Source: Bacteroides nordii WAL 11050 = JCM 12987 (GTDB lineage Bacteria > Bacteroidota > Bacteroidia > Bacteroidales > Bacteroidaceae). From it: a stretch of 64,000 bases of DNA. How positions within the stretch are numbered: the stretch's first letter is position 1; each line of letters opens with the position of its first letter. The DNA lies in NCBI GenBank assembly GCA_000613465.1, contig BAJA01000004.1, forward strand, positions 62,001-126,000. Direction: 5' to 3'. Below the pieces are notes generated by a model. That model saw nothing but the letters and a program-made list of their open reading frames with translations. It was not told the DNA's origin and did no database searches. The translations under genes were made by a program, and so were the position numbers. This document shows, one piece after another, positions 36,709 to 46,796 of the stretch.

Positions 36709-37788
36709 CTATTTGGTTAATGCTTTCATATTTCTACGGGCAGTAATATGACGTGCCAGGCGATCCATAATCTTCTTATCCTCCGGAGAAGTAGAATTAT
36801 ACATGTCAATAAATCCTTTACTTCCGGTGTAATATGCAATGGCAGAGGTCTCAAATACTTTGTGTTTCTCAAATGCCTCGATGTAGGCTAACATTCTGTC
36901 ATACGAAGAATCCTCACAATCGTAAAGAGCCTTGCTGTCACATTCGAATTCCATAGCCATTCCATTGTTCAAAGCGAGTTCACAAGCTTCGTCCAGTCGG
37001 GAGTCAGGGATATCCTTTGTGAAGAAATGGTTCGGCTGTTGATATGCGATATCAAATCCCAAGTCTTTCCACTGTTCGTATCCTTTGGCCTTCCAATAGG
37101 GGATCCATACAAACTCTTTTTTCTTTGAGCGGATGTATTGACTTACATATTTAGGAAGATCTTTACAGGTTGCTATATCTTCATCTACCCAGTAGAAACC
37201 GGCAAGTTCCAGATTTTTGTATTTAGCTTTTTTAAAACGGGTCATGAGTTGGTCTATATACCATTGGGCTGCTTTAACCTGGTCAGACTGTTGATTAAAA
37301 TCAAGAGGATTTCCATCGATGCTTCCCCAGTCTTTTTGTTTAGGTAATGGTATAGCAATACCTAAAATGACTTGATGTTTGAAGGATGGTTTTCCGATGT
37401 TTTTTTTCTCATTTTCAATGCATTGGTTTAATGCATCCAGCGCTTTCCCTTTTTCAAACAACCTGTCGAGAAGCCATTCCCATTCTATTTTTCGTGCCTG
37501 CTTTTTGGCATATCCATAGGCATAATTATGACCTTTACCATCGGCAAACTCGAGGAACAGAAAGCCATCGAATAACCAGTCTTTCGTGCCGTTGGCAAAC
37601 TGATGAGTGACATACGGGACAAACTGATCAGGAGTCCAGTCGATTCTCTGTACACCTCCCTGGTATATTAATGCAAGATCTCTGATCTTACTGGTTTTAT
37701 ACTTGTTCTTTTGACTATTTTGAGCTTCTATCAGATGTATAGGAGCTACAATGATTAGTATCACTAAGAAATATAAAATCTTTTTCAT
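36709..37788 (-). CDS. DUF4855-family secreted protein, copy 1
   Basis: A 359-residue protein with a signal peptide (ILYFLVILIIVAPIHLIEAQ). It matches the DUF4855 pattern: IRDLALIYQGGVQRIDWTPDQFVPYV, DWLFDGFLFLEF, EWEWLLDRLFEKGKALDAL, AGFYWVDEDI, EFVWIPYWKAKGYEQWKDLGFDIAYQQPNHFF and MEFECDSKALYD. The spacing suggests a TIM barrel with acidic residues at strand ends, so it is probably a glycosidase. It is clearly a paralogue of the next gene upstream, but ends without the C-terminal sorting-like domain found there. Confidence 0.78.
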   Translation of the reverse strand: MKKILYFLVILIIVAPIHLIEAQNSQKNKYKTSKIRDLALIYQGGVQRIDWTPDQFVPYVTHQFANGTKDWLFDGFLFLEFADGKGHNYAYGYAKKQARKIEWEWLLDRLFEKGKALDALNQCIENEKKNIGKPSFKHQVILGIAIPLPKQKDWGSIDGNPLDFNQQSDQVKAAQWYIDQLMTRFKKAKYKNLELAGFYWVDEDIATCKDLPKYVSQYIRSKKKEFVWIPYWKAKGYEQWKDLGFDIAYQQPNHFFTKDIPDSRLDEACELALNNGMAMEFECDSKALYDCEDSSYDRMLAYIEAFEKHKVFETSAIAYYTGSKGFIDMYNSTSPEDKKIMDRLARHITARRNMKALTK

Positions 37789-37824
37789 GTTTGTTCTTTT
37801 TATAAATAAGTTTCTATTAGTTTA

Positions 37825-39131
37825 TTATCGTACAATAACTTTTCTGGTTTCTCCGTCAATTTTTACTATATAAACACCTGGTACGCATTGTAGCTTTCTG
37901 GTATTTTCACTGACAAGTATTCCATTTATAGTGTATATCTTGATCGATTCGGCGATTCCCTCTATACGTAATTCTCCGATACCCCCTGCCACAATAACAT
38001 CAGTCTTCGGGTCATTGGTAGTTTCAATACCTACGCTCCGGCTACGCCTTTTTAATATATGATTGGCTATTCTATCAAGAATAAGAGTGTTTTCGATAGA
38101 ATTTGAACGATACATATCAAGTATACCTTTTGTTCCTGAGTAATAGCTATTGCCGAATTTTCAAAGACATTATTCTTTTCAAAAGCATTGATATAACTCT
38201 CCAGTCTGCTGTAATATGAATCTTCGTTTTCGTATAATACACGACTATCGAACTCTACTTCCAATCCCATATTGAATTTATTTGCAGTATTGCATGCCTG
38301 AAGGAGGCGATCATCTGCTATCTCTTTGTCAAAGAAATGATTCGGTTGTAAAAAAGCAGTATCAAATCCTAACTTTCTCCATAAGTTATACCCCTGGGCA
38401 TTCCAGTATGGAATCCAGTAAAATCGTTTATTCAGTTGGTGGATATAGTCACTTACATCTTTTGGTAAATCTCCGCATTTAGCAGTGCTCTCCTCAAGCC
38501 AATAAAACCCTGTTAGTTCGAGATTCTCGTATGCTCCTTCGTTAAATCGTTCTGTGAGTTGGTCAATGTACCATTTTGCAGCTTTTATCTGGTCATTCCG
38601 ATGTGCAAAGTTTAATACTTCTCCATCAAGGCTTCCCCAATCGGTTTGATCAGTAATAGGCGATACTACCCCTAATACTATTTTGTGTTTAAACTGAGGT
38701 TCTCCGATAATCGTTTTATAATGTTCGATACACGAATTCAATGCATCGAGGGATTTACCTTTTTCAAAGATTCTGTTGAGTAACCATTCCCAATCACTCT
38801 TTCTGGCATTTCGTGCTCCATAATTATACCCGAATGCTATCTGCCAGTTATCTGTAAATTCAAAAAATAAAAAAGAGTCGAAAAACCAGTCCATACGTCC
38901 ATCGGCAAAAGTATGTATGACATAGGGACGTAGTTCGTCTTCCGTCCATTCGGGGCGATGAGTACCTCCCTGATAGATAAGAGCCATATCTGATATTACA
39001 TCAGTCTGGTAAGCTGCCAGTGTCGTATTTACTCCGGTAAGGATACTTATTATGACTATAAGTGTTATATATTTTTTTTTAAGTGTTGTGATAAACATTC
39101 TTTTCTTTTTATCAGTTATGACTTTTTTCAA
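37825..39131 (-). CDS. DUF4855-family secreted protein, copy 2, with sorting-like C-terminus and apparent frameshift
   Basis: Paralogue of the preceding gene product: ISDMALIYQGGTHRPEWTEDELRPYV, DWFFDSFLFFEF, ELTGFYWLEEST, WIPYWNAQGYNLWRKLGFDTAFLQPNHFFD. The first frame ends at 38067. The continuation from about 38147 reads YYSGTKGILDMYRSNS, which aligns with YYTGSKGFIDMYNSTS of copy 1 and proves that one base is missing in GC-TATTAC. The C-terminal about 55 residues (GELRIEGIAESIKIYTINGILV, VPGVYIVKIDGETRKVIVR) form a small beta domain like type IX secretion C-terminal sorting domains. Repaired length about 435 residues. Confidence 0.78.
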
Positions 39132-39160
39132 TAATGGTAGTAATCGTTTTTGTAAACCGG

Positions 39161-41548
39161 TTATTTAATAGAGAGTTTCATAACGTTTACTTTCTCAACG
39201 GGTTTTAGTACATCATTCACTTTCCAAGTTTTATCTTTACGGATACTGAATGGAATGGTAGCCTTAAGGTCATTACTTGAAGAACCGAAAGACAGGAGAT
39301 ATTTCCCTTTTGATGTAAGCCATTGCGAATTGTTTTCATCGAATGAAGCTATATCATAATCGGTAAACTGAAGTTTTATTATTTCACTTTCTCCGGGTTT
39401 TAACTCCCGGGTTTTTCCAAAGGCTTTTAATTCTATATCGGGTTTTTGAATGAAGGTTTCAGGAGCAGAAATATAGAGTTGTACCACTTCCTTGCCGGAT
39501 ACATTACCTGTATTGGTCACCTCAATATTTGCGATCCATTTATTATTTTTTCTTTCTATTTTAGGTTTGCTGAAAGAGAAATTGGTATAAGATAGTCCAT
39601 ATCCGAAAGGATAAACAATCGATTGCTTTACTGTATTAAAGTAACGGTAACCCACCCATATATCTTCTTCATAATTGGTATAATCGAAATTTTTGCCACT
39701 CTTGGTCTCTCCTACCATTGGAAAGTTTTTAGAAGAAGGAATATCGAAATAATCTGTCGGGAAAGTCATCGGGAGTTTTCCGGAAGGGTTTACTTTCCCA
39801 CTAATTATATCTGTTATGGCATCTCCACATTCTTGCCCCGGAAACCATGCCAGCAGTATAGCGTCCGGTTTCTCCTTCCAGGAATTCATTTCCATTACGC
39901 CGCAGACATTCATTACTACAACTACTTTTTTTCCTAAGGCATGAAATTGGGAGGATACTTTATCGATCATAAATTTTTCTTCGGGAGTAAGATAGAAATC
40001 TCCCTCTAACCTTCTGTCGGATTCTTCTCCGGAGCCTCTACCGATAACGATTAGTGCAATATCAGAATTTTTAGCTTCCTGTTCGATGGTATTTTCTGCC
40101 TTTGTCAGATCCATTTCGGGAATGACTGTCCTGTTATAAGATAATTTTTCCCAGTCAGTACTTTGGGGGTGTTTATCAAGAAGATCATTCTGGAATTCTA
40201 CGAATTTTGTATAGATTCCTTTCAATCTGTTGTTGAGTTGATAGCCGCCATTTTCAAGTCCGGTAGATATATCAGTAATATGAGCTTTATTTACATTTGA
40301 TGAACCTGTACCGCCTGCAATAGACTTGTATGCAGTAGCACCGAACAGAGCAATTTTAGTCCCTTGGGGTATGGGCAGAAAAGAGTTGTCATTTTTCAGT
40401 AATACCATTCCTTCGGTGGCTATACTACGCGCTAATTCTGCATTTTCGGAAAGGTTGGGAGCTTCTGTATACTTCCAGTTTTTATAAGAAATAGATTTGA
40501 AAATGAGTTCCAATGTATATTTTACACTTTTGTTTAAAGTAGCTTCACTGATCCGGCCACTTTTTACTCCAGCTATTATTTCGTCTATTTGAGATTGTTC
40601 TCCCGGCATCATTAAATCTGTTCCACCGTTAAGCTGGTCGGCGGTATCCCTTTTTTTATACCAATCGGTCACTATCAGTCCGTTGTACTTCCACTCGTCG
40701 CGAAGAATTGTTTGAAGTAGTTCCGGATTAGCCTGAGTATATTTACCCCCAATTTTGTTATAAGAACCCATTACGGTCCATGGATCGGAGTTTTTTATAC
40801 AGATTTCGAATCCTTTGAGATAAATTTCGCGTAATGCGCGTTGTGAGATGCGTGCATCGTTATAGAGTTTGCCGGTTTGCTGATTATTGGCTATAAAATG
40901 CTTTAGGCTGGTCCCAATGCCTTTGTCCTGAATTCCGTTAATCATGGCTGCTCCCATGATGCCTGAGAGGTAAGGGTCTTCGGAGAAATATTCAAAATTG
41001 CGTCCGCAAAGAGGATTGCGCATGATATTGATTCCCGGTGTAAGTACGATATCGACACCATATGCCCTGGCTTCATCGCCTATTGCATTGCCTTCCAGTC
41101 GTGCTATGTCTTTATTCCAGGTGGCGGCTAATGCGGTAGTGGAGGGGAAACAGGTGCAATAAGAGGTGTATTTTTTAATTGGATAGGGGGATTTCCCGCT
41201 TACCGGGTTTTCTGCCGGGCCTGTAGAGGGGATGCCCAAAGAATCATATATGATGTATTTCCAATTCGATGGAACAGGGGTGATTCGTACACCGACCGGA
41301 CCATCTGCCAGGTTGATGGAGGGAATGCCTAAAGAATCGATAGGAAAGGTATATCCTGCGGAACCTGCAACCATGTGGCTTAAGCCGTTATCACTACCCG
41401 TACATCCTACCAGAAGCCGGGCTTTTTGTTCTAAAGTAAGTTGGTTTATAATCGAATTTATATCTTTAGGTAATGGCTTATTACCGGCCAGTACGTTGCC
41501 AAATGAAAAGACGAGAGCGTATAATATAGGTATTATGGCTTTCTTCAT
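39161..41548 (-). CDS. GH3 beta-glycosidase
   Basis: A 795-residue, intact family 3 glycosidase with signal peptide (IPILYALVFSFGNVLAG). Visible: the N-terminal barrel (LGIPSINLADGPVGVRI, FPSTTALAATWN, GRNFEYFSEDPYLSG, SLKHFIANNQQ), the catalytic nucleophile region NGLIVTDWYKK (Asp near residue 294), the second domain (GRGSGEESDRRLEGDFYL) and the C-terminal fibronectin-III-like domain (VQLYISAPETF, KAFGKTRELKPGESE). It removes beta-linked sugars, commonly glucose or xylose, from non-reducing ends. It is a core enzyme of PUL 2 and likely periplasmic. Confidence 0.93.
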   Translation of the reverse strand: MKKAIIPILYALVFSFGNVLAGNKPLPKDINSIINQLTLEQKARLLVGCTGSDNGLSHMVAGSAGYTFPIDSLGIPSINLADGPVGVRITPVPSNWKYIIYDSLGIPSTGPAENPVSGKSPYPIKKYTSYCTCFPSTTALAATWNKDIARLEGNAIGDEARAYGVDIVLTPGINIMRNPLCGRNFEYFSEDPYLSGIMGAAMINGIQDKGIGTSLKHFIANNQQTGKLYNDARISQRALREIYLKGFEICIKNSDPWTVMGSYNKIGGKYTQANPELLQTILRDEWKYNGLIVTDWYKKRDTADQLNGGTDLMMPGEQSQIDEIIAGVKSGRISEATLNKSVKYTLELIFKSISYKNWKYTEAPNLSENAELARSIATEGMVLLKNDNSFLPIPQGTKIALFGATAYKSIAGGTGSSNVNKAHITDISTGLENGGYQLNNRLKGIYTKFVEFQNDLLDKHPQSTDWEKLSYNRTVIPEMDLTKAENTIEQEAKNSDIALIVIGRGSGEESDRRLEGDFYLTPEEKFMIDKVSSQFHALGKKVVVVMNVCGVMEMNSWKEKPDAILLAWFPGQECGDAITDIISGKVNPSGKLPMTFPTDYFDIPSSKNFPMVGETKSGKNFDYTNYEEDIWVGYRYFNTVKQSIVYPFGYGLSYTNFSFSKPKIERKNNKWIANIEVTNTGNVSGKEVVQLYISAPETFIQKPDIELKAFGKTRELKPGESEIIKLQFTDYDIASFDENNSQWLTSKGKYLLSFGSSSNDLKATIPFSIRKDKTWKVNDVLKPVEKVNVMKLSIK

Positions 41549-41589
41549 GGTGTAGATGGTTTCTTATAGTTAGGTAAATGTGATTGATA

Positions 41590-41625
41590 AAAAGAGGCTG
41601 TAGAAAGAAAATACTACAACCTCTT
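41590..41625 (-). terminator. Intrinsic terminator inside PUL 2
   Basis: On the minus strand AGAGGTTGTAG pairs with CTACAGCCTCT and is followed by TTTTT. It lies about 60 bp after the stop of the gene ending at 41685 and before the GH3 start at 41548. It may reduce expression of the distal half of PUL 2. Confidence 0.65.
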
Positions 41626-41684
41626 CTCTCTGTTATCCTGTGTAACTGGTTATGTTAAGAAAATGATATTTGAACGAATGGCAT

Positions 41685-42958
41685 TTACTTAACCATAACT
41701 TTAGTTACATTGTTATCTGTTTTAACAATATATGTTCCCGGAATGCACTTAACATTGTGTTCGTTTCGGCTTATAAGGATACCGCCAATGGTATAAACTT
41801 CGATAAAAGTCGGTTCACCTTCGATGGTTATTTCACCCTTACCACCGATAATTGTTGCTTTGGGAGCTTCTACTTTTGCAACACCGGTACCACCTTCAAC
41901 TGTGAATAAATATTTTGCAATGTATCCACTGGGGAAGTATTGATAAATATGAGCCTGGGTTTCGCTGATAGCTTCAGCCGAAAGATGATTTCCGTAGAAA
42001 GCGTTGCCGATATACATGGGATTACCATCATCTTTTTGTTCTGAATATTTTGTTGCTATTCTTACCGATTCATCACTCTCTTCAACATCAGAAATAGCTT
42101 TCGTAGCCAGTTTTGATACGGTGAAACCATCGGCATTGTTCGAGCCGGAAGGATATACGATGTAATCTTGTCCTCCGAGTTTGAAGATATAGAATCCTGC
42201 ACATCCGCTGTGGCGGGGTGTTATATAATAAGAGTCGTGCGACCAGTTTCCATCTTCATCCAATGATAACTTTTGGATGGAATTGCAATTCGTCTTATTA
42301 AATAACGGACTTAAAATAGACACATTTTTTTTCCTTCCCAAGCTGAGATGATCGTAGTAGTGGCAAAGTTTCCTGCAATTCCGAAGGGGCTTGCATATGT
42401 GTAAGTGTATGTGTTGGCCACATCTTGTTTACCGTCTATGATAGGTATTTCAACCAGCTGGGGGTAATAGGTGGTACCCATGTATATGATACCGCCGGTT
42501 TCCTTATCAAGTACGTTGCCTTGAACATGTCCCCAGAAGTCGAGACGTCCTCCTGTGATACCGCTTAATGCAATATCTATCGCTGCTGAGCCGTCGGCAG
42601 GAATAATTCTCAATTCATTGATATCCTTGTTAAAAGGATCAGGAAATGTACCGATACGTACGAGGATGTTTCCTGCATCATCGAAAGTAATGTTAGTACC
42701 TGCTCCGGAAGGAATCTCTTGGATTCTCCCGGTTTCATTCCATACTTCGATTGTCTTGGTTGCCTTGTTTTGAAGATAGAATTTTCCATCTCTACCAAAA
42801 CCCTGGCGTACGTCCAATGTCAATGGAGCCACATCCGTGTTCATCCATAACAAAGTAAGATTTGAATCCATAGTAGACTTCGCATCTGCAACAGAAGGAG
42901 TCAAAGCGAACATGCCGGTTAGCATTAACGCTGCTGTAAGTAATTGTTTTTTCATCAC
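41685..42958 (-). CDS. Secreted propeller-like protein with sorting-like C-terminus, apparent frameshift
   Basis: About 424 residues when repaired. Signal peptide (LLTAALMLTGMFALTPSVADA). The body has repeating beta-propeller-like strands (KFYLQNKATKTIEVWNETG, NILVRIGTFPDPF, IIYMGTTYYPQLVEIP) with no catalytic motif. The first frame stops at 42311 after AWEGKKMCLF. One extra A in the run at about 42328 gives AWEGKKNVSILSPLFNKTN. The C-terminal region (KGEITIEGEPTFIEVYTIGGILI, IPGTYIVKTDNNVTKVMVK) is a small sorting-like domain related to that of the DUF4855 copy 2. It might bind glycan at the surface; function unknown. Confidence 0.68.
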
Positions 42959-43000
42959 CTTTGAAATTTAAGTTAAACAATAGAACTATTTTTGATTGAA

Positions 43001-44721
43001 TTACTGTATCAGTAATTTGGCTATCTTATTGGATGTTTCACCTGATATTGAAATCATATAAAACCCTGGGCTTAACGATTCGGTCGGTAGTGTTACCGCG
43101 GCGTCTTCGCTATTTTCACAATTAAAACTGTTTACCAATTGTCCGGTAGCATTATAAATATTTATTTTTGCGCTTCCGTTGAAATTGATATGGGCTTGCT
43201 CTCCTGTTCTTATGGGGTTGGGGTAGATATTTACATCCTTGTCTCCATCGGTTATGGAAGTTATCCCTGTTCCGGAACTTTCTACTGTAACGAGTATTGT
43301 TGATGTCAATTCATCTAAAGAGGCTGTTAGTAGTTGAGTACCTGTACCATTACACAGTACCGTACTCCCGTTTTCTTGTACTTTTCCCAATTTCGCACTG
43401 CAGGAAAGCATGATTCCTTTTACATTCGTATCAATCAACACACCCTGTGCATTGTAGCCGTATATCACCGGAGAGTAATAACTATTGCGTTCCACTTTTT
43501 TAGCGTAGTCGGCAAAGCGAATTTCTGCTATTACCTTGTCCTCGGTGACGGGAGTTGTGATAAACAGTCCGTTTTTGACTGCTCTCAGGCTCCCTTCACT
43601 TGGTGTATTGACCACTCCCAATTCTTTGACATATAAAGTAGAGGAACCGCCACCATCGAAATTCAGAGCCTCCGTACATCCCAGATTGAGCATGATTGCA
43701 GCCAGGTCTTTTGAAGGTACACCGACCGATACTCCTGTTTGGCGACCATCGACAACCAGCAGTATGGCCTTTGTCCCGTCCGAATTATAGCCTATTGCCG
43801 TACGGGGTTCTCGGTTGGCCAGATGATCCAATGCACCTTGCGTTTCAAGGATTTTGCCTCCCTGTAAGAGCATCGGGCATCCGCCGCACATTTCCATGAT
43901 ATCTGTTTTCACTACGTTGTCAAAATAGAGGGTTGGAGTCACTTCAAACTCTTCACCTAATTGCATTTTGGCTAATGTATTTGCTGTAAATCCTGTACCG
44001 GATAAGACAAACCCTCCTTCAGGAATCGACATATTACCAACGTCTTTGACCGGTGCAATGGTGACACGCATTTTAGTTGTTCCCTCGGCTTTCAATGGGC
44101 CATCGACAGGTACAGCTCCTACTTCTACTCCCGCACCTTTGGTACCTGTAGTACTTCCTTTACGCGAAGTGAATAATATCAGTTCATTATCGCTACGTAC
44201 TGCATTGACAGCTTTGATAGATGCCTGTCCGGCATTTGGCGAGACTAATTTAAATGTCGTATAGGGGGCACCGGAACAGAATTTCTTATCTTTATCAATA
44301 CCTATTGCATACCAGCCGGTTCCCTTATAACTCTTATAGAGTTCGCCATCTGCACAGTTGTACCTACAGGGCCCATACCACCAATGAAATCGGCATTCAC
44401 CCCGGCAAAATATATATTTTCGGGATCGTTGTGAGATGCCGGCATGTTCGGTACGGTTACGTTACTTGTCAGATTGTCTTTCCCCATTATTAATTTCAGG
44501 TTTACATTCGGGTTGGTCATATCGGTGGTTGTATAAAACACACGTAGCTTTACCGGTCCTTCCAGAGCTAAAATTGTTTGGGTAGTTCCGGGACCTATCA
44601 CTATGTGCGATAAAGTATCCACACGATATTCGACATTTTGCAGTTTCCAGGTATTGGAAGCAAAAGAGCTGAATGTGAGGCAACTCAATAAAAATAATGG
44701 TAAAGAATATCTGTTTTTCAT
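43001..44721 (-). CDS. Phosphodiester glycosidase (NAGPA domain) with T9SS-like C-terminal domain, apparent frameshift
   Basis: Enzyme of the NAGPA family, which cleaves N-acetylglucosamine-1-phosphodiester-type links. Signal peptide (LPLFLLSCLTFSSFA). Family pieces: REPRTAIGYNSDGTKAILLVVDGRQ and GCTEALNFDGGGSSTLYV, with LRAVKNGLFI closing the domain. The first frame ends at 44302. One base missing at about 44354 restores TTVADGELYKSYKGTGWYAIGID. The C-terminal about 85 residues (VNIYPNPIRTGEQ, INIYNATGQLVNSF, LSPGFYMISISGETSNKIAKLLIQ) are a clear type-A type IX secretion sorting domain. Repaired length about 573 residues. It lies 5 bp after the DUF6259-type gene. Confidence 0.82.
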
Positions 44722-44725
44722 GACT

Positions 44726-46762
44726 CTATAAATTTATTCTTATGCCTTGCAGGGCTTTTACAGTAATCTTTTTATGGTCAGGTAATACTATTACATGATC
44801 GACACTGTCCATATTCACGTAATATTGAACTTTCTGACCTTTAGAAGAGAGCCATTCGGAACCGGCAACAACATTCATCTCTCCGAATCCGGGGACATCT
44901 ATTGACGGATTATCTCCTTCCGGTATGATTTCTTTTATATATCTTCCGCCAACAAAAACATCGTGTTGTTTTTTGCGTAGCGTAGAAAGAGTCTTTAAAA
45001 AATTAGCTTCTCTTTTGGCTTCGTCTTTCATTAACAAAGTAGGGTCTACCCATCCTAACTGGGAGCCATACAGAAAGCATTGCATGGTTTGATACAGAAA
45101 ATCACCACGATTCACTCTGTCGGTAGGAGAATACGTATAGGCCGAAGTGATGAGCCTGTCGGAATAAACCATCGGGAACAAAGGCACAATCTTGCAGCCG
45201 TTGTGAGGAGAATTGACCGTAAGCAACAAATCGAACATGTCGATGTAACATTCCGCATTTTCCTCGCTTATAAGTATGTTTCCCGGTTCCAGGTGATGAG
45301 TACGGAGAGAGTCCATCAGATGACGGTAAGATTTATGCCAGTAATCACCTCCGCCACAGGCATGTCCATGGTTGGTAGCCCAGCAAGGCTGAGGGGCTGC
45401 TGCCGCTATCTGGTCGATATATACTCCGTTTGTTTTCAACTCTTTTTGGATTTTTATTACAAGATCGGTTATGATGTTTTGCCACAGTCCGGATGCGGGA
45501 CAGGTTACGGTGTTTAATACCTGTGACGTTGGGTAAATTTCGGTATAAAGTGTACCGTCTGGCTTTCTGCACGAGGCAGAAGCCCCGTTCAGAGTTTTAT
45601 AGCTGTCACTGTCAGGATCCCACAACCGGCCGTTAATGTAGGGAACGGTATGACACCCTCTTTTCCTTACTTCGGCTATCATGTCGGCAAAGCCGGCTTT
45701 TGGCGGGAAGTAATCGGGATAATGCGTATCATAAGGATAATGGTGCCAGAAGTACCAGTGAACAAAGGTGTTTTTGCCATACAGGTCGATGGCTTTATTT
45801 ACGGCACTTCTTACGGTGTCGTTTACTCCTTTTGCTCTAATCCAGATATCGGTATCCAAAAGCCACTGTGGTATATTACGGGATGCCAAAGGTTTACTTC
45901 CCCATTCGGTAGTAAAAGTGAAAGGGCGGTACCATTTCGTTGCGGCATCTTGCCAACCGATGTTTGAATATCCGATAACTGTTGACCATGGAACAGTAAA
46001 TGTTTCGGTTACGTTGTCCGACCAACCTTCGGAAGCTACAATATCTGTTAATAGAGTAACACTCTTTTCACCTACGGCAGCTCTGAAGTCTTTTCCGCAA
46101 GCCTCTTTATCTTCGGTAGCGTAATAGACTGAACCGTCTGAATTGTGAAGCAGCAGCAACTGCATAGAGCCGGTTACCGAAGGATAACTTGAAGCATATA
46201 CTTGGGGGTTCTTCAGTTCGTACTCTGCACCCCAGCCTGCTGAAGTGATTAATTTGGCATCATCGGGACGCGTTACAGTTACGCGTGGAAATTGGGTATT
46301 ACTTATCAGCCAACCTTCGGGAGTTCCTGCCTGAATATCCCAATAGACAAGCTCTGAATCGTCAGGAACAGAAACAGTCATTACCACCGGGACCAAATCA
46401 TTGTAAGTGAGTCTCATGTTCCACTTGAAAGCAATGGCAGTATTACCGTTTTTGGTTCCTTTCGACCATCCGGCATATTCTCCATGAGAAGGGAAAAGCA
46501 CCGGATTTTCTCCTTGGGGACCTTTATAGGTGAGTGTCCACGGAACAGTATTATATCCTTTGCCCAATATTAATTCTTTTCCGCTAAGGGTGAGTTTCGA
46601 GATATCGAAAGCTTCGCCCTTAGGAAATTCAACTCTCACTTTGCTATTACGGAGTGTTACGGTCGAGTCGGTTTCGGTAATTTGCGTACCTTTGGCTTGG
46701 CCCCACGATGCAGTTAAGCTTACGAGAGAGACAAGAATAGATATTAAACAACTTTTCATCAT
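44726..46762 (-). CDS. DUF6259-type secreted putative glycoside hydrolase
   Basis: A 678-residue, intact protein with signal peptide (LISILVSLVSLTASWGQ). An N-terminal beta-supersandwich domain (VRVEFPKGEAFDISKLTLSGKEL to FTVPWSTVIGYSN) is followed by a TIM-barrel-like domain (NTFVHWYFWHHYPYDTHYPDYFPPKAGF, TVPYINGRLWDPDS, GVYIDQIAAAAPQPCW, NILISEENAECYIDMFDLLLT) and a C-terminal beta domain. The layout is like GH101-type endo-alpha-N-acetylgalactosaminidases, and DUF6259 is the family I recall. Candidate catalytic acids are Asp in YIDQIAAAA and Glu in ISEENAE. Probable glycosidase; substrate unknown. Confidence 0.7.
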   Translation of the reverse strand: MMKSCLISILVSLVSLTASWGQAKGTQITETDSTVTLRNSKVRVEFPKGEAFDISKLTLSGKELILGKGYNTVPWTLTYKGPQGENPVLFPSHGEYAGWSKGTKNGNTAIAFKWNMRLTYNDLVPVVMTVSVPDDSELVYWDIQAGTPEGWLISNTQFPRVTVTRPDDAKLITSAGWGAEYELKNPQVYASSYPSVTGSMQLLLLHNSDGSVYYATEDKEACGKDFRAAVGEKSVTLLTDIVASEGWSDNVTETFTVPWSTVIGYSNIGWQDAATKWYRPFTFTTEWGSKPLASRNIPQWLLDTDIWIRAKGVNDTVRSAVNKAIDLYGKNTFVHWYFWHHYPYDTHYPDYFPPKAGFADMIAEVRKRGCHTVPYINGRLWDPDSDSYKTLNGASASCRKPDGTLYTEIYPTSQVLNTVTCPASGLWQNIITDLVIKIQKELKTNGVYIDQIAAAAPQPCWATNHGHACGGGDYWHKSYRHLMDSLRTHHLEPGNILISEENAECYIDMFDLLLTVNSPHNGCKIVPLFPMVYSDRLITSAYTYSPTDRVNRGDFLYQTMQCFLYGSQLGWVDPTLLMKDEAKREANFLKTLSTLRKKQHDVFVGGRYIKEIIPEGDNPSIDVPGFGEMNVVAGSEWLSSKGQKVQYYVNMDSVDHVIVLPDHKKITVKALQGIRINL

Positions 46763-46796
46763 AATCTATGAGTTTACGGGTATTATATGGTGATTA

